Shown here: positions 1 through 10,547 of the stretch, piece after piece
Layout of the letters: each line of letters begins with the position of its first letter
Position numbering within the stretch: the stretch's first letter is position 1
DNA from: Scilla litardierei
Lineage: Eukaryota; Streptophyta; Magnoliopsida; Asparagales; Asparagaceae
Reading direction: 5' to 3'
Length of the DNA: 64,000 nt
NCBI GenBank assembly: GCA_030789695.1
Contig: CM061141.1
Coordinates: 200,249,600-200,313,599, forward strand
Program-made: the position numbers and the translations under genes
Notes under the pieces: generated by a model
Seen by the model: only the letters and a program-made list of their open reading frames with translations
What the model was told of the DNA's origin: nothing
Databases searched by the model: none

Positions 1-1750
1 ACAAAACTGGGGTTGTATGTGCAAAATTCCCCACCTCCTCTTTTATCCCTCAAAATCTCATCTCTTATATTTTCTCTTATTCAATTTCCGTGTTTTATAT
101 AATAGATATCCAAATTCTCTTATCCAAATTCTCATGTCCAAATTCTCTTATCAATTTCTCTTGATAACATCCGTCTTTTATATAATAGATATCTCTTATC
201 CAATTTCTCTTGTCCAATATCTCTTATCCAATTTCTCTTGATAACATCTCTCGTTTGTAATATAGATATCTCTTATCCAATTTCTCTTGATAACATCACT
301 CTTATCCAATTTCTATTGTCCAATATCTCTTATTCAATTTCTCTTGATGACATCCCTCTTTTATAATATAGATATCTCTTATCCAATTTATCTTGTCCAA
401 TATCTCTTATCCAATTTGTCTTGATAACATCCCTCTTTTATAATATAGATATCTCTTATCCAATTTCTCATGTCCAATATCTCTTATCCAATTTCTCTTG
501 ATAACATCCCTCTTTTATAATATAGATATCTCTTATCCAATTTCTCTTTTCCAATATCTCTTATCCAATTTCTCTTGATAACATCCCTGTTTTATAATAT
601 AGATATCTCTTATCCAATTTCTCTTGATAACATCCCTCTCTTATAATATAGATATCTCTTATCCAATTTCTCTTGTCCAATATCTCTTATCCAATTTCTC
701 TTGATAACATCCCTCTTTTATAATATAGATATAGATATAGATATAGATATATATATATATTCTATAAAATAGGAATGTTTTCAAGAGAAATTGGACAAGA
801 GAAATTAGATAAGAGAATTTGGACAAGAGAAATTGGATAAGTGATGAGATTTTGAGAGATAAGAGAAGAGGTGGGGAATTTTTTACATACAACCCCGGTT
901 TTTACATTTTTGCCCCTGGACCCTCCCCCCACACACCCCCACACTTTTTATTCTTCCCCCCTTTCCGACCGTTTTTTCCTAGTCCACGTGCACGTGTGCA
1001 CGGGTTAAGTGAATTTGGATATCTATTATATAAAAAAGGAATGTTATGAAGAGAAAGTGGATAAGAGAATTTGGACAAGAGAAATTGGATAAGAGATGAT
1101 ATTTTGAGGGAAAGAGAGGAGGTGGGGAATTTTGCACATACAACCCCGGTTTTTATATTTTTGCCCCTGGACCGTCCCACTCACACACCCGCACTTTTTA
1201 TACTCCCCCCTTTCCAGAAATTGAATACATACATACCTATTCTATAAAATAGGGATGTTATCAAGAGAAATTGGATAAGAGTATTTAGACAAGAGAAGTT
1301 GGATAAGAGATGATATTTTGAGGGATAAGAGATGAGGTGGGGAATTTTGCACATACAACCTCGGTTTTTACATTTTTGCCCCTGGACCCTCCCCCCCACA
1401 CCCACACTTTTTATTCTTCCCCCCTTTTCGATCGTTTTTTCCCAGTCCACGTGCACGTGTGCACGTGTTAAGAGAATTTGGATTTCTATTATATAAAAAG
1501 GGGTGTTATCAAGAGAAATTGGATAAGAGAATTTGGCCAAGAGAAATTGAATAAGAGAATTTGGATATCTATTATATAAAAGAGGGAAATTAGATAAGAG
1601 AAAATATAAGCGATGACATTTTGAGGGACAAGAGATGAGGTGGGGAATTTTGTACATTCAACCCCGGTTTTTGCATTTTTGCCCGTGGACCCTCCCCACA
1701 CACCCACCCACACTTTTTATTCTCCCCCTTCCGACCATTTTTTTCCAGTC
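1..1750. repeat. AT-rich tandem and inverted repeat array
   Basis: Positions 1-720 are built from a unit of about 77 bp, with matching points near 349, 426, 503, 580 and 706 and one 49-bp unit (580 to 629) that lacks a 28-bp sub-repeat. After an AT-rich centre (about 722-765) the same sequence returns in reverse complement: 1-90 matches the complement of about 840-910. From about 870 to 1740 four longer units follow, starting near 870, 1120, 1340 and 1640. Each contains a GGTGGGGAATTTT block, a C-rich block and, in two of them, CACGTGCACGTG-type sequence. No coding potential is credible. It could be a decayed non-autonomous element or a satellite-like array. Confidence 0.75.
722..765. repeat. 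GATATA/TA microsatellite at the centre of the inverted repeat
   Basis: A run of ATAGAT units grades into pure TA. It separates the two inverted arms of the 1-1750 array and would form the loop of a very large hairpin. Confidence 0.75.
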
Positions 1751-1949
1751 CTTTGAAGATTTTGAAACTTATCCTACTAGGACAAAGCTTTGTCCTACGT
1801 AGCAAGTTTGTCCTAGGTGGCAATGACAATTTTAGGGGGACTTAAATTTTGGGGAAAACATAAATTTAGGGGAAACTTGAAATTTTGTGGGAAAACTTGA
1901 AATTTGGGGGAACTTGAAATTTGTGGGGGGGGGGGGACTCAGCCATTAA
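1751..1949. other. Unassigned spacer with G-rich tracts
   Basis: The stretch has short G-rich repeats of the form AACTTGAAATTT followed by a homopolymer of about ten G near 1927. I see no gene and no recognisable element end. The 5' limit of the following LINE is not marked by a target duplication I can find. Confidence 0.5.
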
Positions 1950-1976
1950 ATAAACCGTGCCCTATGGGCACGGGTA

Positions 1977-2429
1977 ATGACTAGTGTAATGACTAGCGTA
2001 CATATGGAGGAACTAGTTAATGTGGAGGAGAGAATTGCTGAAGTGAAGCAGCATCAACTTGATTCTGTTGATTCCCCAGGTGGAGGGAATGTTTCTAAAC
2101 CGAATTCTCAATTGAATCCCCAGGTGGAAGCAATGTTTCCGCATACTGATGGCCTTTGCGGTAAGCTTGCAGCTCTTACTCCAAGCACAGCTTCTCCATC
2201 AACTTCTCAGGTCAATGCTGGTGCTGATTGTGATATGATTCCTGGTAGGCTCACTATTGAAAATCCTCGCTGGGCTGCTAAAGAAGAATCCTGGGTGCAA
2301 AATACTCACAAGGGGGGAGTGCAGAAAAATGGTGTGGCTGCTAATCAAGTTATGGATTCAGCAACTCGTAAAAGCCAAAGACTGAAGGAAGCCAGTCTTG
2401 GCCGTCTCCCTAAGCCGTCTCAATTACTG
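1977..2429 (+). pseudogene. LINE-A ORF1, C-terminal remnant
   Basis: An open stretch of about 150 codons, polar and low in complexity, ending in a basic segment with a TRKSQRLKE-like sequence. A comparable basic RRKSLR ending closes ORF1 of LINE-B, and the endonuclease begins immediately afterwards, so by position this is the tail of the RNA-binding ORF1 protein. The DUF4283 and zinc-knuckle parts are missing because of 5' truncation. The first ATG is probably not a natural start. Confidence 0.6.
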
Positions 2430-3473
2430 TGTTCCTATGGAATACAAGGGGCCTCAACAACTCGGTGAGGCGCAGAGATTTGAAGGAAAGATTGCATAGG
2501 TTAAAACCAACTATTGCTATACTCTTGGAAACCAAATTGAAGACAAATTCCCCAAATATACAAAAATGTCTTCCTAAACTCTAGAACTTTGTGGACAACT
2601 TTGCTACCAAAAAGGGGGGCCGGATTTTGTTATGCTATGACCCTGGGGTCTGGCAGGTAGCCATTATTTCTGTCTCACCTCAACACCTCACTGTTAGGTG
2701 CATGAACCCTGGAGGATTTACTATGGTTCTGACTGTGGTCTATGGTTTTAATTCCAAAACTGAGAGGTGTGACCGCTGGAATGAATTGAGGCAAGATGCT
2801 GGGATTAAATTCTGATGTGTGGGTTGTTGGTGGTGATTTTAACTGTGTTATGTATTCTAATGATAAAGTAGGGGGTCGCAAGCTTCTGGCAAATATGATG
2901 GAGGAGTTTCAGAATTGTATTACTGATTGTGCGCTTAAGGAGCTCAAATGTACTGGACCTCGGTTGAGCTGGTGCAATAGGCGACTGGGAAATTGTCGTA
3001 TTTCTGCCCGGATTGACCGGGTTTTTTGCAATATTGAATGGACCTCGAAGCTCACAGATTCCTACCTGGAATATATAGACCCCAATACTAGTGATCATTC
3101 AGCCATGGTGATTCATCTGCACTCCAAGGTATACTCAGATCCTAAACCTTTTAAATTCTTCAACAACTGGATTCGGCTTGATGGTTACAGGGAGCTAGTG
3201 GAATCTAGCTGGAGCTCCCCGGTGTATCGCAATCCTATGTTTTGTTTCACCCAAAAGCTTTATAGATTAAAGCAGTATCTTCGCAGATGGTCCAGATCCC
3301 AATCCGAGCTGTGCAAACTATCTATGTGCCGTAGGGGGCTGGAATTGATCAGGAAGTCTGATGTTCACTCCTCTTATGATTTGCAAATCAAAGAACAGAA
3401 ATTGGCAAGGGAATTTTCTATTCTTTTGGGATTGGAGGAAGAGATGTATAGGCAAAAAAGCAGGCATGACTAG
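2430..3473 (+). pseudogene. LINE-A ORF2 endonuclease domain (APE-type), broken
   Basis: Translated in pieces, this gives the exonuclease-endonuclease-phosphatase fold that nicks target DNA in L1 elements. A WNTRGLNN start lies near 2438 and an ILLETK motif (catalytic Glu) near 2530. GGDFNCV lies near 2835 and SDHSAMV near 3095 (catalytic Asp/His). A frame change lies before 2590 and another near 2800, and there is a stop near 2580. The last codon at 3471-3473 is TAG where LINE-C has Trp (QDWLHLGDRN), so the link to the RT domain is cut by a nonsense change. Confidence 0.85.
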
Positions 3474-6263
3474 TTGTGTTTAGGGGATAGAAATACTAAG
3501 TTTTTTTATGCAGCCTCTAAAGCAAGACAAGCCCACAATAGCTTAAACCACCTCATTGATGCTGGCGGAAATAAATGCAAGACTTATGCAGATTTAAAAG
3601 CCGAGGCTCCTTTGTTCTATGCAGAGTTATACAACCAAGATTCCTACTGGCAGATTTTCCAAAAATTGATAACTCGAAAACAGGTTTCCCCTGAGGCAAA
3701 TATGTGGCTTGGTAGAAGGGTTTCCAAGGAGGAGGTGGAATTGGCTGTATTCCAGATAGGGGGCCGACAAATCACCAGGGCCTGATGGGTACAATGGGTT
3801 CTTCTTCCATAATAACTGGGCCTTGATAGGCCAGGAGGCTACTGATGCAGTTCTCTATTGCTTTAGCAAAGGAGTTCTTCCCTGTCAGGTAAATCATACT
3901 TTCTTAACCCTAGTTCCAAAGAACTCTAATGCATCGGGGTTAGGTGACTACAGGCCGATAGCCTGCTGCAACATGCTTTACAAAATTATTAGCAAGATCC
4001 TCTGTAATAGACTGAAAGAGGTTATCCATGAGCTTATCTCCCCAAACCAAGCAGCTTTCTTAAAGGGTAGGCTCCTCTCTGATTGTTCCCTTTTAGCCCA
4101 TGAACAGATAAGAGATTATAGCAATCCAATGGGAGCCTGGGCATGTATCAAGTTGGATTTGCGCAAGGCATTTGATAGCGTGAATAGGGAATTTGTCTAC
4201 TTCATGCTACATCAACTGGGAATCAACCACACTTTCATCAATTGGATCAGAGAATGCATCTCCCCCCCGACTTTCTCTGTCATGATTAACGGCTCCCCTA
4301 CTGGCTACTTTGGCGGGAATAGAGGATTACGTCAGGGGGACCCTTTATCCCCATATCTATTTGTTATTGTGATGGAGGCATTTTCTATCATGTTGGCCAA
4401 GGCTGCAGCGACACGTACCATCATGCATATGAGACGGTCTGGAGCAATATCTCACCTTTTGTTTGCTGATGATCTACTTGTTTATTGTTGAGCTAATACC
4501 TCCTCTCTCCATGGTCTCAAGAATCTATTGGATGATTTTAGCCTCTTAACAGGTCTCCATATTAACTGGGATAAGAGTGCAGGTATCTTCAGTAAAGGGA
4601 CTAAGAATCCAGCTGGATTGGTAGGAACTCTTGGGATTAGACTGGCAACGACTATTACCACTTATTTGGGACTCCCACTGTCTTCTAAATATCCCAAGGC
4701 ACCAATGTTTAGCAGGTTGGTAGACAAGTGCAAGAAAAGGCTACTAGGTTGGGCTTCCTCGTCACTATCTATTTCGGGTCGGATTGAATTGGTGAGAACG
4801 GTTATCTACGGTATGATCTCCTTCTGGATGCAAGCATTTCGCATGCTAGTATCTATTATTCGCACCATTTCTTCTGCTTGTAGACGGTTTATCTGGGGAT
4901 CCTCAGGTTTGTGGTCTTGGCGTGATGTGTGCACGCCTAAATCCGAAGGTGGTGTAGGCCTACGCCTATTATCTGATCTAAATCTTGCATATGGTGTTAG
5001 GCTGACTTGGCGTTACCTATCAGGAAGAGGTCTGTGGGCTGATCTAATGAAGTATAACTATGGGAAGCCAGATGCTTTTTTTGCAGCAAAGGGGAAAGCA
5101 ATACACTCGGGCACATGGAAGTTCATGCTCCATTGCAGAAGTATCTCTGAAAGGCTTATCAAGAAGGAAGTTAGGGATGGGAAAACAACGTTATTCTGGC
5201 ACGACCACTGGCTGCAGGGGGGTCCAATCAAAAACTACCAGCAAATTCCAAATGGTGAGAGCAATAAGACCGTTGCAGAATATTGGAATGGGACTCACTG
5301 GCTATTCGATTTTATGAACATCAGTGCACAGCTACGGGCTGCCTTGGAGCAACGTAAATTGAAGCCGGGGGCTGACATTTGGCTATGGAATCCAGCGCCT
5401 GGAATACAAACTTGTTCCTCCGGTAATACTGTTGGCGGGCTGCAACATCAATCCGGACAGGGGCCTCAAGCTGGCGGAATTCACTCTGTGAATCATCAAG
5501 ATCCACGATGCCATGGAGGTAATGGAGATCCTTGGCCGCAAGCTGCCAGACCTGGGCGTTATCTTCTGAACCCGTGTGTAGGCGTCCCGGGTGCTCATTC
5601 TGGTCGGGGGACTGGGCTAATGCCTGGGCAAATGCCTGATCCTACAGTGGGTGGAGATGGGGAAGCTACTGCTTCCCAATCAAGCCGCAAGGAGTTTAGT
5701 CTACGGGAGGCTTGGGATGGGTGCAGAGAGCGCGGGAGTAAATTTGATCTTCATAGGCTGGTCTGGTACAAACACTATATCCCCAAGTGGTCTATAGGCC
5801 TATTACGAGCTGTTAGAAGGAAATTACTGACAAAGGATATCCTTGCCAAGTGGGGGCTGTTAACTCAAACAGACTGTGTTCTCTGTGATGGGAAGGAGAA
5901 TGAGAGCGCTGAACACATTTTTTTGAATGTGAGTATTCAAACTACCTCTTACGCAGATGCATGCTAAAATTGGGTGTAGCAACATTTATTGGCCCTAGAC
6001 TATTGGATGTTGGGTCCTACTACTTAAATCATTTTGGAAACAAGAAGAGTTTGAGCATACTGGCTAAAGCGGCTCTGGGTGGCCTGGTCTGGCATATTTG
6101 GAGAGAAAGAAACAATCGTATCTTTGACAAAGTTAGGAAATGTAAGACACTGCTATTTGAAGACATTGCAGCAGAGCTCAGGATTGCCTTGCATGAGCTG
6201 GATAGATCAGATGATGGGGCTGCGGAGGCAATGTCCAATTGGGATTTTCAGGACAATGGTTAA
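3474..6263 (+). pseudogene. LINE-A ORF2 reverse transcriptase and zf-RVT region, broken
   Basis: This is the RT that copies LINE RNA at the nicked target. Visible motifs are a SPGPDGYNGFF block (about 3775-3805), GLGDYRPIACCN (about 3935), KLDLRKAFDSVNREF (about 4150), RQGDPLSPYLF (about 4330) and catalytic FADD (about 4460). Downstream is the zf-RVT domain with CVLC and HIFLN near 5880-5930. The lesions are a frameshift near 3780, a TGA at about 4489 where LINE-C has Arg, and a frame change near 5960. An in-frame extra segment of about 285 nt lies between about 5403 and 5688 and has no counterpart in LINE-C. The last part, to 6263, is the conserved C-terminal tail (HIWRERNNRIF). Confidence 0.9.
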
Positions 6264-6418
6264 ATTTTCATTCTTGGTTCTACTGAGTGGTTGGACTTGT
6301 AAAATTTTGCTAGACATAGGTACCACTAGTTGAGAGTGACGGCGCTTGTGCCCTATCCTCTCTCTAGTAGTGCCTATGATCTTTTTGTAACATATTTGGA
6401 TATTAATATAGATTTCTT

Positions 6419-6435
6419 TACTTTTCAATATATAT
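6419..6435 (+). repeat. Target site duplication of LINE-B, left copy
   Basis: TACTTTTCAATATATAT here is identical to 8445-8461 on the other side of LINE-B. It is part of the LINE-A 3' tail, which shows that LINE-B inserted into that tail. Confidence 0.85.
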
Positions 6436-8444
6436 TTTTTTTGAAGGGTTAACAACTTTATTCATATAACTCAGCAATTACAATTTTGGATTACAGAATG
6501 ATCCAAACATAAAACTCTAATGAAAACAATCATAAATTATCTAACATCTCAAACCAGCAAGGGAGTCCTAATATTTAGAACTCCTTGGAATTCTTAAACT
6601 TTTCCGTCGTGGGAGATCTATATATTTCTTTTTAATAGACTTCAATGATGGTGCAAGGCGGCGCATTTCCTCATCCCACTCTTGATTCTCCATAGTAGCA
6701 TCCCCATCAAACTCCTCCATCCACTCATCCTCATAGTTTTCATCAGCCTCATCTTCATTACCAACATTGTCTGGATCATCAATACGGACATTTTCCGTAA
6801 TGTGCAAAGAAGATGGACCACCAGACTCCAAAATACAAGGAACAACATCAGAAACAACTGTCGCAGTGTACTCAACATCAACTGGGTTCTTTGTAGCTGA
6901 GGGACCTCCACATGTAGCTGAAGCATCACCAATAGCTTCAGAAACCTTATCATCCATAAAAGATGATTTAGTTTTATCCACCCAAACTTTCTTGAAGGGA
7001 CACTGGCCAGAAGAATGTCCAAAACACTCACACGTCGAACAACTTGGGGGCAGGTTTTCATATTCCATTCTAATGATCGTATTTCCCTCCTCCTCCACCG
7101 CAATCTCAATGGTGCTAGGTAAATTTGTCTTCGCCTAAACTTCCACAAAACATCTAGCATATGAGTACCGTTCTCCAGAAGCCGTAGCCTTATCCACAAA
7201 TAAAGGCTTGCCTACCGAGCTAGCAATAATACTAATGCATTCTGTAGACCAAAACTTCAACGGTAGGTCAGGAAATCTCACCCATACTGGAATTGAGGAC
7301 AGAAGATCTCTATCCATTGTAAGTTCTGGAGTCCAACGTCTCAGCACAATCACCCTTTTATCAAACGTCCAAGGCCCTCCTTGGAGAACTCTGCTGCAAT
7401 CTTCTTCTAACTCAAATTCGAAGAAGAAAAACCATTATCCCTGGAGTGAACCTGAAGCTTTCCTTTAGGTTGCCACAACCGATGTACACATGCTCGGAGG
7501 TGTGAGTAAAATGGTTTGTCCCCCACAACATAACCAGCCAGAGTGCGACTCCATTTTGTAATATTAGCAGATACAGCTTCTTTAGGGATCCAAGGGACAG
7601 CCTTACCAGCTGGGATCTCTCGGGGAGGAACGTATTCGCATTTGCTATTTTGTTCAACTGAACGTCCAACAAAAAAGAGTGAACTCCATGCTTCACGCCC
7701 CGATTTTGCTACCCTCAAATGAGCAGATGGTTTGCCAAAAGCTTTATCATTCCGATCAACATCAGGAGGTACTGGCGAAGGTGTAGCAGTTGAAATCTGT
7801 TGATGACAATACGACGAACACCGATGATATGGGTTGCCAGCATTGATACATGAAGGATTAGCTCTCCCCGTAGCATGTCGAAGGGGGGGAAATCCCAAAG
7901 CGAGGTCTAGAGGCGCGTGGCCCCGAGAAACCGCCTGACCCCTAGGAGCTGACTGACCCCTAGATGACATGAAGGGACTTCCCAGAGCTAGCAGTCGAAC
8001 TAGCACGGAGCAGGCTGGATCTACAGTCCCCGACCACGTCGCAGGAGTATAACCCCTCGCAGGCCGAAGCAAGCCCTTGCCGTCGGAGGAGAACTGATCT
8101 GAACTGCCGCCGGAGGAGAACTGATCTGATCGTAGCAGATCTGAACAACCGTCGGAGTAGCGCCGGGAACAGATCAGGAAACAGAGCCTCCAGACGGATC
8201 TGGAACTTGACGGATCTGCCCTGCGACCGGAGCTCGCCGTACTGTGAACGCCGACAGGATCTTCGCAGCTGGCGCCCGAACGGATCCGACAGGACTGGAA
8301 CCCGGCGATGTGAAATACGATCCGACAGAGAGACTTGAACAAGCCTCAGATCCGTCAGACGCCGAATCCGACAGAGAGACTTGAACAAGCACCGGATCTC
8401 GAAGCTGGAACTCGAAGCGTCGGAACCTAGGCGCCGGAGACCGG
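6436..8444 (-). mobile_element. LINE-B: ORF1-only (half-LINE) retroposon
   Basis: A minus-strand element of about 2.0 kb bounded by a 17-bp target duplication. It has a GC-rich 5' leader (8444 down to about 7970), an ORF1 region, a short 3' UTR with an AATAAA signal (complement of about 6456-6463) and a short poly(A) tail (T run at 6435-6442). There is no endonuclease or reverse transcriptase between ORF1 and the tail. Complete ends and a poly(A) tail mean this is a mobilised unit rather than a random fragment. It must have used another LINE's enzymes. Confidence 0.85.
6568..7970 (-). pseudogene. LINE-B ORF1: DUF4283 plus CCHC zinc-knuckle protein, frameshifted
   Basis: ORF1 proteins of plant L1 elements bind RNA and accompany it. 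The likely start is the ATG whose complement is at 7968-7970 (MSSRGQS), at the end of the GC-rich leader. A DUF4283-like region follows (KWSRTLAGYVVGDKPFYSHL, about 7580-7500), then a frameshift near 7430, then WTFDKR/VWVRFPDLPL (about 7380-7250). A stop near 7136 breaks the frame again. The last part carries the zinc knuckle CSTCECFGHSSGQC (CX2CX4HX4C, about 7040) and an acidic segment, and ends in a basic RRKSLR tail. It is not functional as read here. Confidence 0.82.
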
Positions 8445-8451
8445 TACTTTT

Positions 8452-8461
<10 letters not shown>
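8445..8461 (+). repeat. Target site duplication of LINE-B, right copy
   Basis: Identical to 6419-6435. It runs straight into the (TA)n tract. Confidence 0.85.

Positions 8462-8519
<58 letters not shown>
8455..8519. repeat. (TA)n microsatellite, left copy
   Basis: About 32 TA units between LINE-B and the 3' end of LINE-C. A matching tract lies at the other end of LINE-C (31309-31377), so LINE-C appears to have inserted into a TA tract and duplicated it. Confidence 0.92.
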
Positions 8520-8521
<2 letters not shown>

Positions 8522-8930
8522 AGAATATGCTGTGCATTCTTTATTGAGCTCGTGAAAAAATACAGGACGCTCACGGATGGAAGAAGGATGTTTGTAATGT
8601 GGGTAGAGGCACAGGCGCCAGCATCCCAACAAAACTAAACACCTTCCGCTATCCGTAGGTCAAAAGAAAGCAAAAAAATACAAGGATAGCCATTCTAGTC
8701 TATGAACCCCCAGTTTCGAGGGGGGGCGTTGTCATCCTCAGGATCCCACTCAACATGCCGCAGGGCGATTCTGACATCATCGGCAATGTTATCGAACAGG
8801 AGAGTCTGAAGCTGCCTAGAACCTTCAAAGATTCTCTTATTTCTTTACCTCCATATATGCCAAACCATCGCAGCCAGTACCATTCTGGCAAGCTTACCAA
8901 CGTTATCTTGACTACGAAATTGAACCATGA
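8520..8930 (-). pseudogene. LINE-C ORF2 extreme C-terminus and 3' UTR
   Basis: Minus-strand translation across frames gives the conserved C-terminal tail seen in LINE-A and LINE-D (VWHIWRE-like, then acidic residues), at about 8900-8700. Below 8690 is 3' UTR with the GCGCCTGTGCCTC-type motif shared by LINE-A and LINE-D, then AATAAA, then the (TA)n junction at 8519/8520. A frame change near 8930 separates this tail from the upstream zf-RVT frame. Confidence 0.75.
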
Positions 8931-10542
8931 TTAAGTCACTAATTCCAACCAGGGAAGCTGGCAGGGGAGAGGTGATCCCAAGCTTAAGGAAGCTCCTGCA
9001 AATAATATATTTAGTATAGCTGCATTCAAAAAAATATGGTCTCTATCTTCATGAATATTATCAGAGCATAAAACACAGAAGGGTGAAGTAGGCACTCCCC
9101 ATTTAACGAGCTTGTCACGGGTGAGGAGTTTCCTGTGAAAAGCTCGCAGTAAAGTGATAGCCATCTTGGGGATGTGCCCTTGAAACCAAACCACCTTGCA
9201 ATGAGGAAAGAGGGGTTTGATAACCCTAGAGCCCTCCCAGGCGTTGTGGAGAGAAGGGGCCTTGGAAATCCAGGACCAAGTGTCCATGCCCGTGCTAAGT
9301 ATCACCGAATTTATAATATGGCGGACAGGGATAAGAGAAGCGCTGTCAGCCCAACCATCATTAGCCCAATAGTCTCTGACGAGAAACCTTTTCTCCCCAA
9401 TAGGAACCACAAAAGTGTCACTGAGGGGACCACTGGGGAGCCAACTATCATGCCAGAAAAGAGTGTCTGCACCATCCCTGACATTGCGCTTGATGGGCTT
9501 TTTAATGAAACCCCTACACTGAAGGATAAATTTCCAGGTCCCAGATTGCATCGGATGAGCCTTGGCAAGGAAAAACCCCATACTACTCATGTAATGATTC
9601 CTCATGTAAGAAGCCCAACCACCAGCATGTGTGAGCATGCGCCAAGTTAGCTTGACACCATGCGCGTTGTTGAGATCCGTGAGACTTCTAATACCCAATC
9701 CCCCCTCCTGCTTGAGAGTACACATATCATTCCAAGCCCAAAGACGATTATTCCCCCATAAAACTTTTCTGCACATAGAAGTAATCGTACCAAGAGTGGA
9801 CTTAGGAATGCAGAAGGCTTGCATCCAGAATCCCACCATGCCATAGATGGCAGACTTAACAAGTTCAATACGCCCAGCAATGGATAAAAGAGATGAAGAC
9901 CAACCCTGCAACCTGCTTTTGCATCTATCAATCATACGACTATACATGGAGGCATTGGGGTATTTTGTAGAAAGAGGAAGACCCAGATAAGTAGATAGCG
10001 TTTGCGCACGACGAATGCCCAAGATATCAGCCAGACTGTTAGGACACCTAGTGCCTTTACTGAAAATACTAGCACTTTTATCCCAGTTAACACCAAGACC
10101 AGTGAAGGATTTGAATGAAAAGAGAAGATCTCTTAGCCCCACGAAGGACTTAACATTGGCTCTACAAAAAACCAATAGATCGTCAGCAAAGAGGAGGTGG
10201 GTGACTGCCCCCATTCTACACTTAGGCATAATGTTGTGAGTGGCATTGGATTTAGCCATGAGCAAGGAGAATGCCTCCATAACAATCACGAAAAGGTACG
10301 GAGAGAGGGGGTCTCCCTGCCTCAGCCCTCTATTAGAATTGAACATGCCGTAAGGGGAGCCATTGATCATAACAGAAAAGGTCGGCGTAGAGATGCATTC
10401 GCATATCCAGCCAATGAATCTGTGATTGAAGCCCATTCTATGCATCATATAATAGACGAATTCTCTGTTCACACTATCGAATGCTTTGCGTAAATCCAAT
10501 TTCAGACAAGCCCGGTCACCCATGGGATTGTTGAAGCCCCTA
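8931..10542 (-). pseudogene. LINE-C ORF2: RT catalytic core and zf-RVT (3' part)
   Basis: The minus-strand frame resumes just inside the E1 junction with KLDLRKAFDSVNREFVYYM. It continues through RQGDPLSPYLF and the catalytic LLFADDLLVFC, then the thumb/connection region (GLGVNWDKS, TYLGLPLS, GRIELVKSAIYGM, WKFILQCRG). It ends in zf-RVT with VKWGVPTSPFCVLC and a DHIFLN motif. The frame is open over about 530 codons, so apart from E1 this half is intact. The 5' half lies at 17413-18113. The 5' boundary is the ATATG target duplication at 10543-10547. Confidence 0.92.
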
Positions 10543-10547
10543 ATATG
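10543..10547 (+). repeat. E1 target site duplication, left copy
   Basis: ATATG, identical to 17408-17412. The pair bounds E1 exactly and lies inside the LINE-C RT sequence. Confidence 0.93.

Larger units (their letters stand above)
1950..6436 (+). mobile_element. LINE-A: L1-type non-LTR retrotransposon, 5'-truncated and decayed
   Basis: A plus-strand L1-like element running from the end of ORF1 through endonuclease, reverse transcriptase and the C-terminal zf-RVT region to a 3' UTR. Its 3' UTR (about 6264-6436) resembles the end of LINE-D: both have GAGTGACG followed by a CCTCTC-rich stretch and end in CTTTTCAA or CTTTCAA before an A/TA tail. The protein is closely related to LINE-C but is broken by several stops and frameshifts, so the copy is dead. 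The 5' end is approximate. Its tail is now split by LINE-B; the (TA)n at 8455 continues it. Confidence 0.88.

Noticed and set aside
1..720. CRISPR-like regular repeats
   Set aside because: The unit is a continuous 77-bp tandem repeat without unique spacers, in plant DNA.
8174..8638. Peptides with long Ile-Tyr repeats near 8460 and 31310
   Set aside because: They are translations of (TA)n.
9174..9650. Plus-strand ORF opposite LINE-C RT
   Set aside because: It is the antisense shadow of the conserved RT frame and has no domain.
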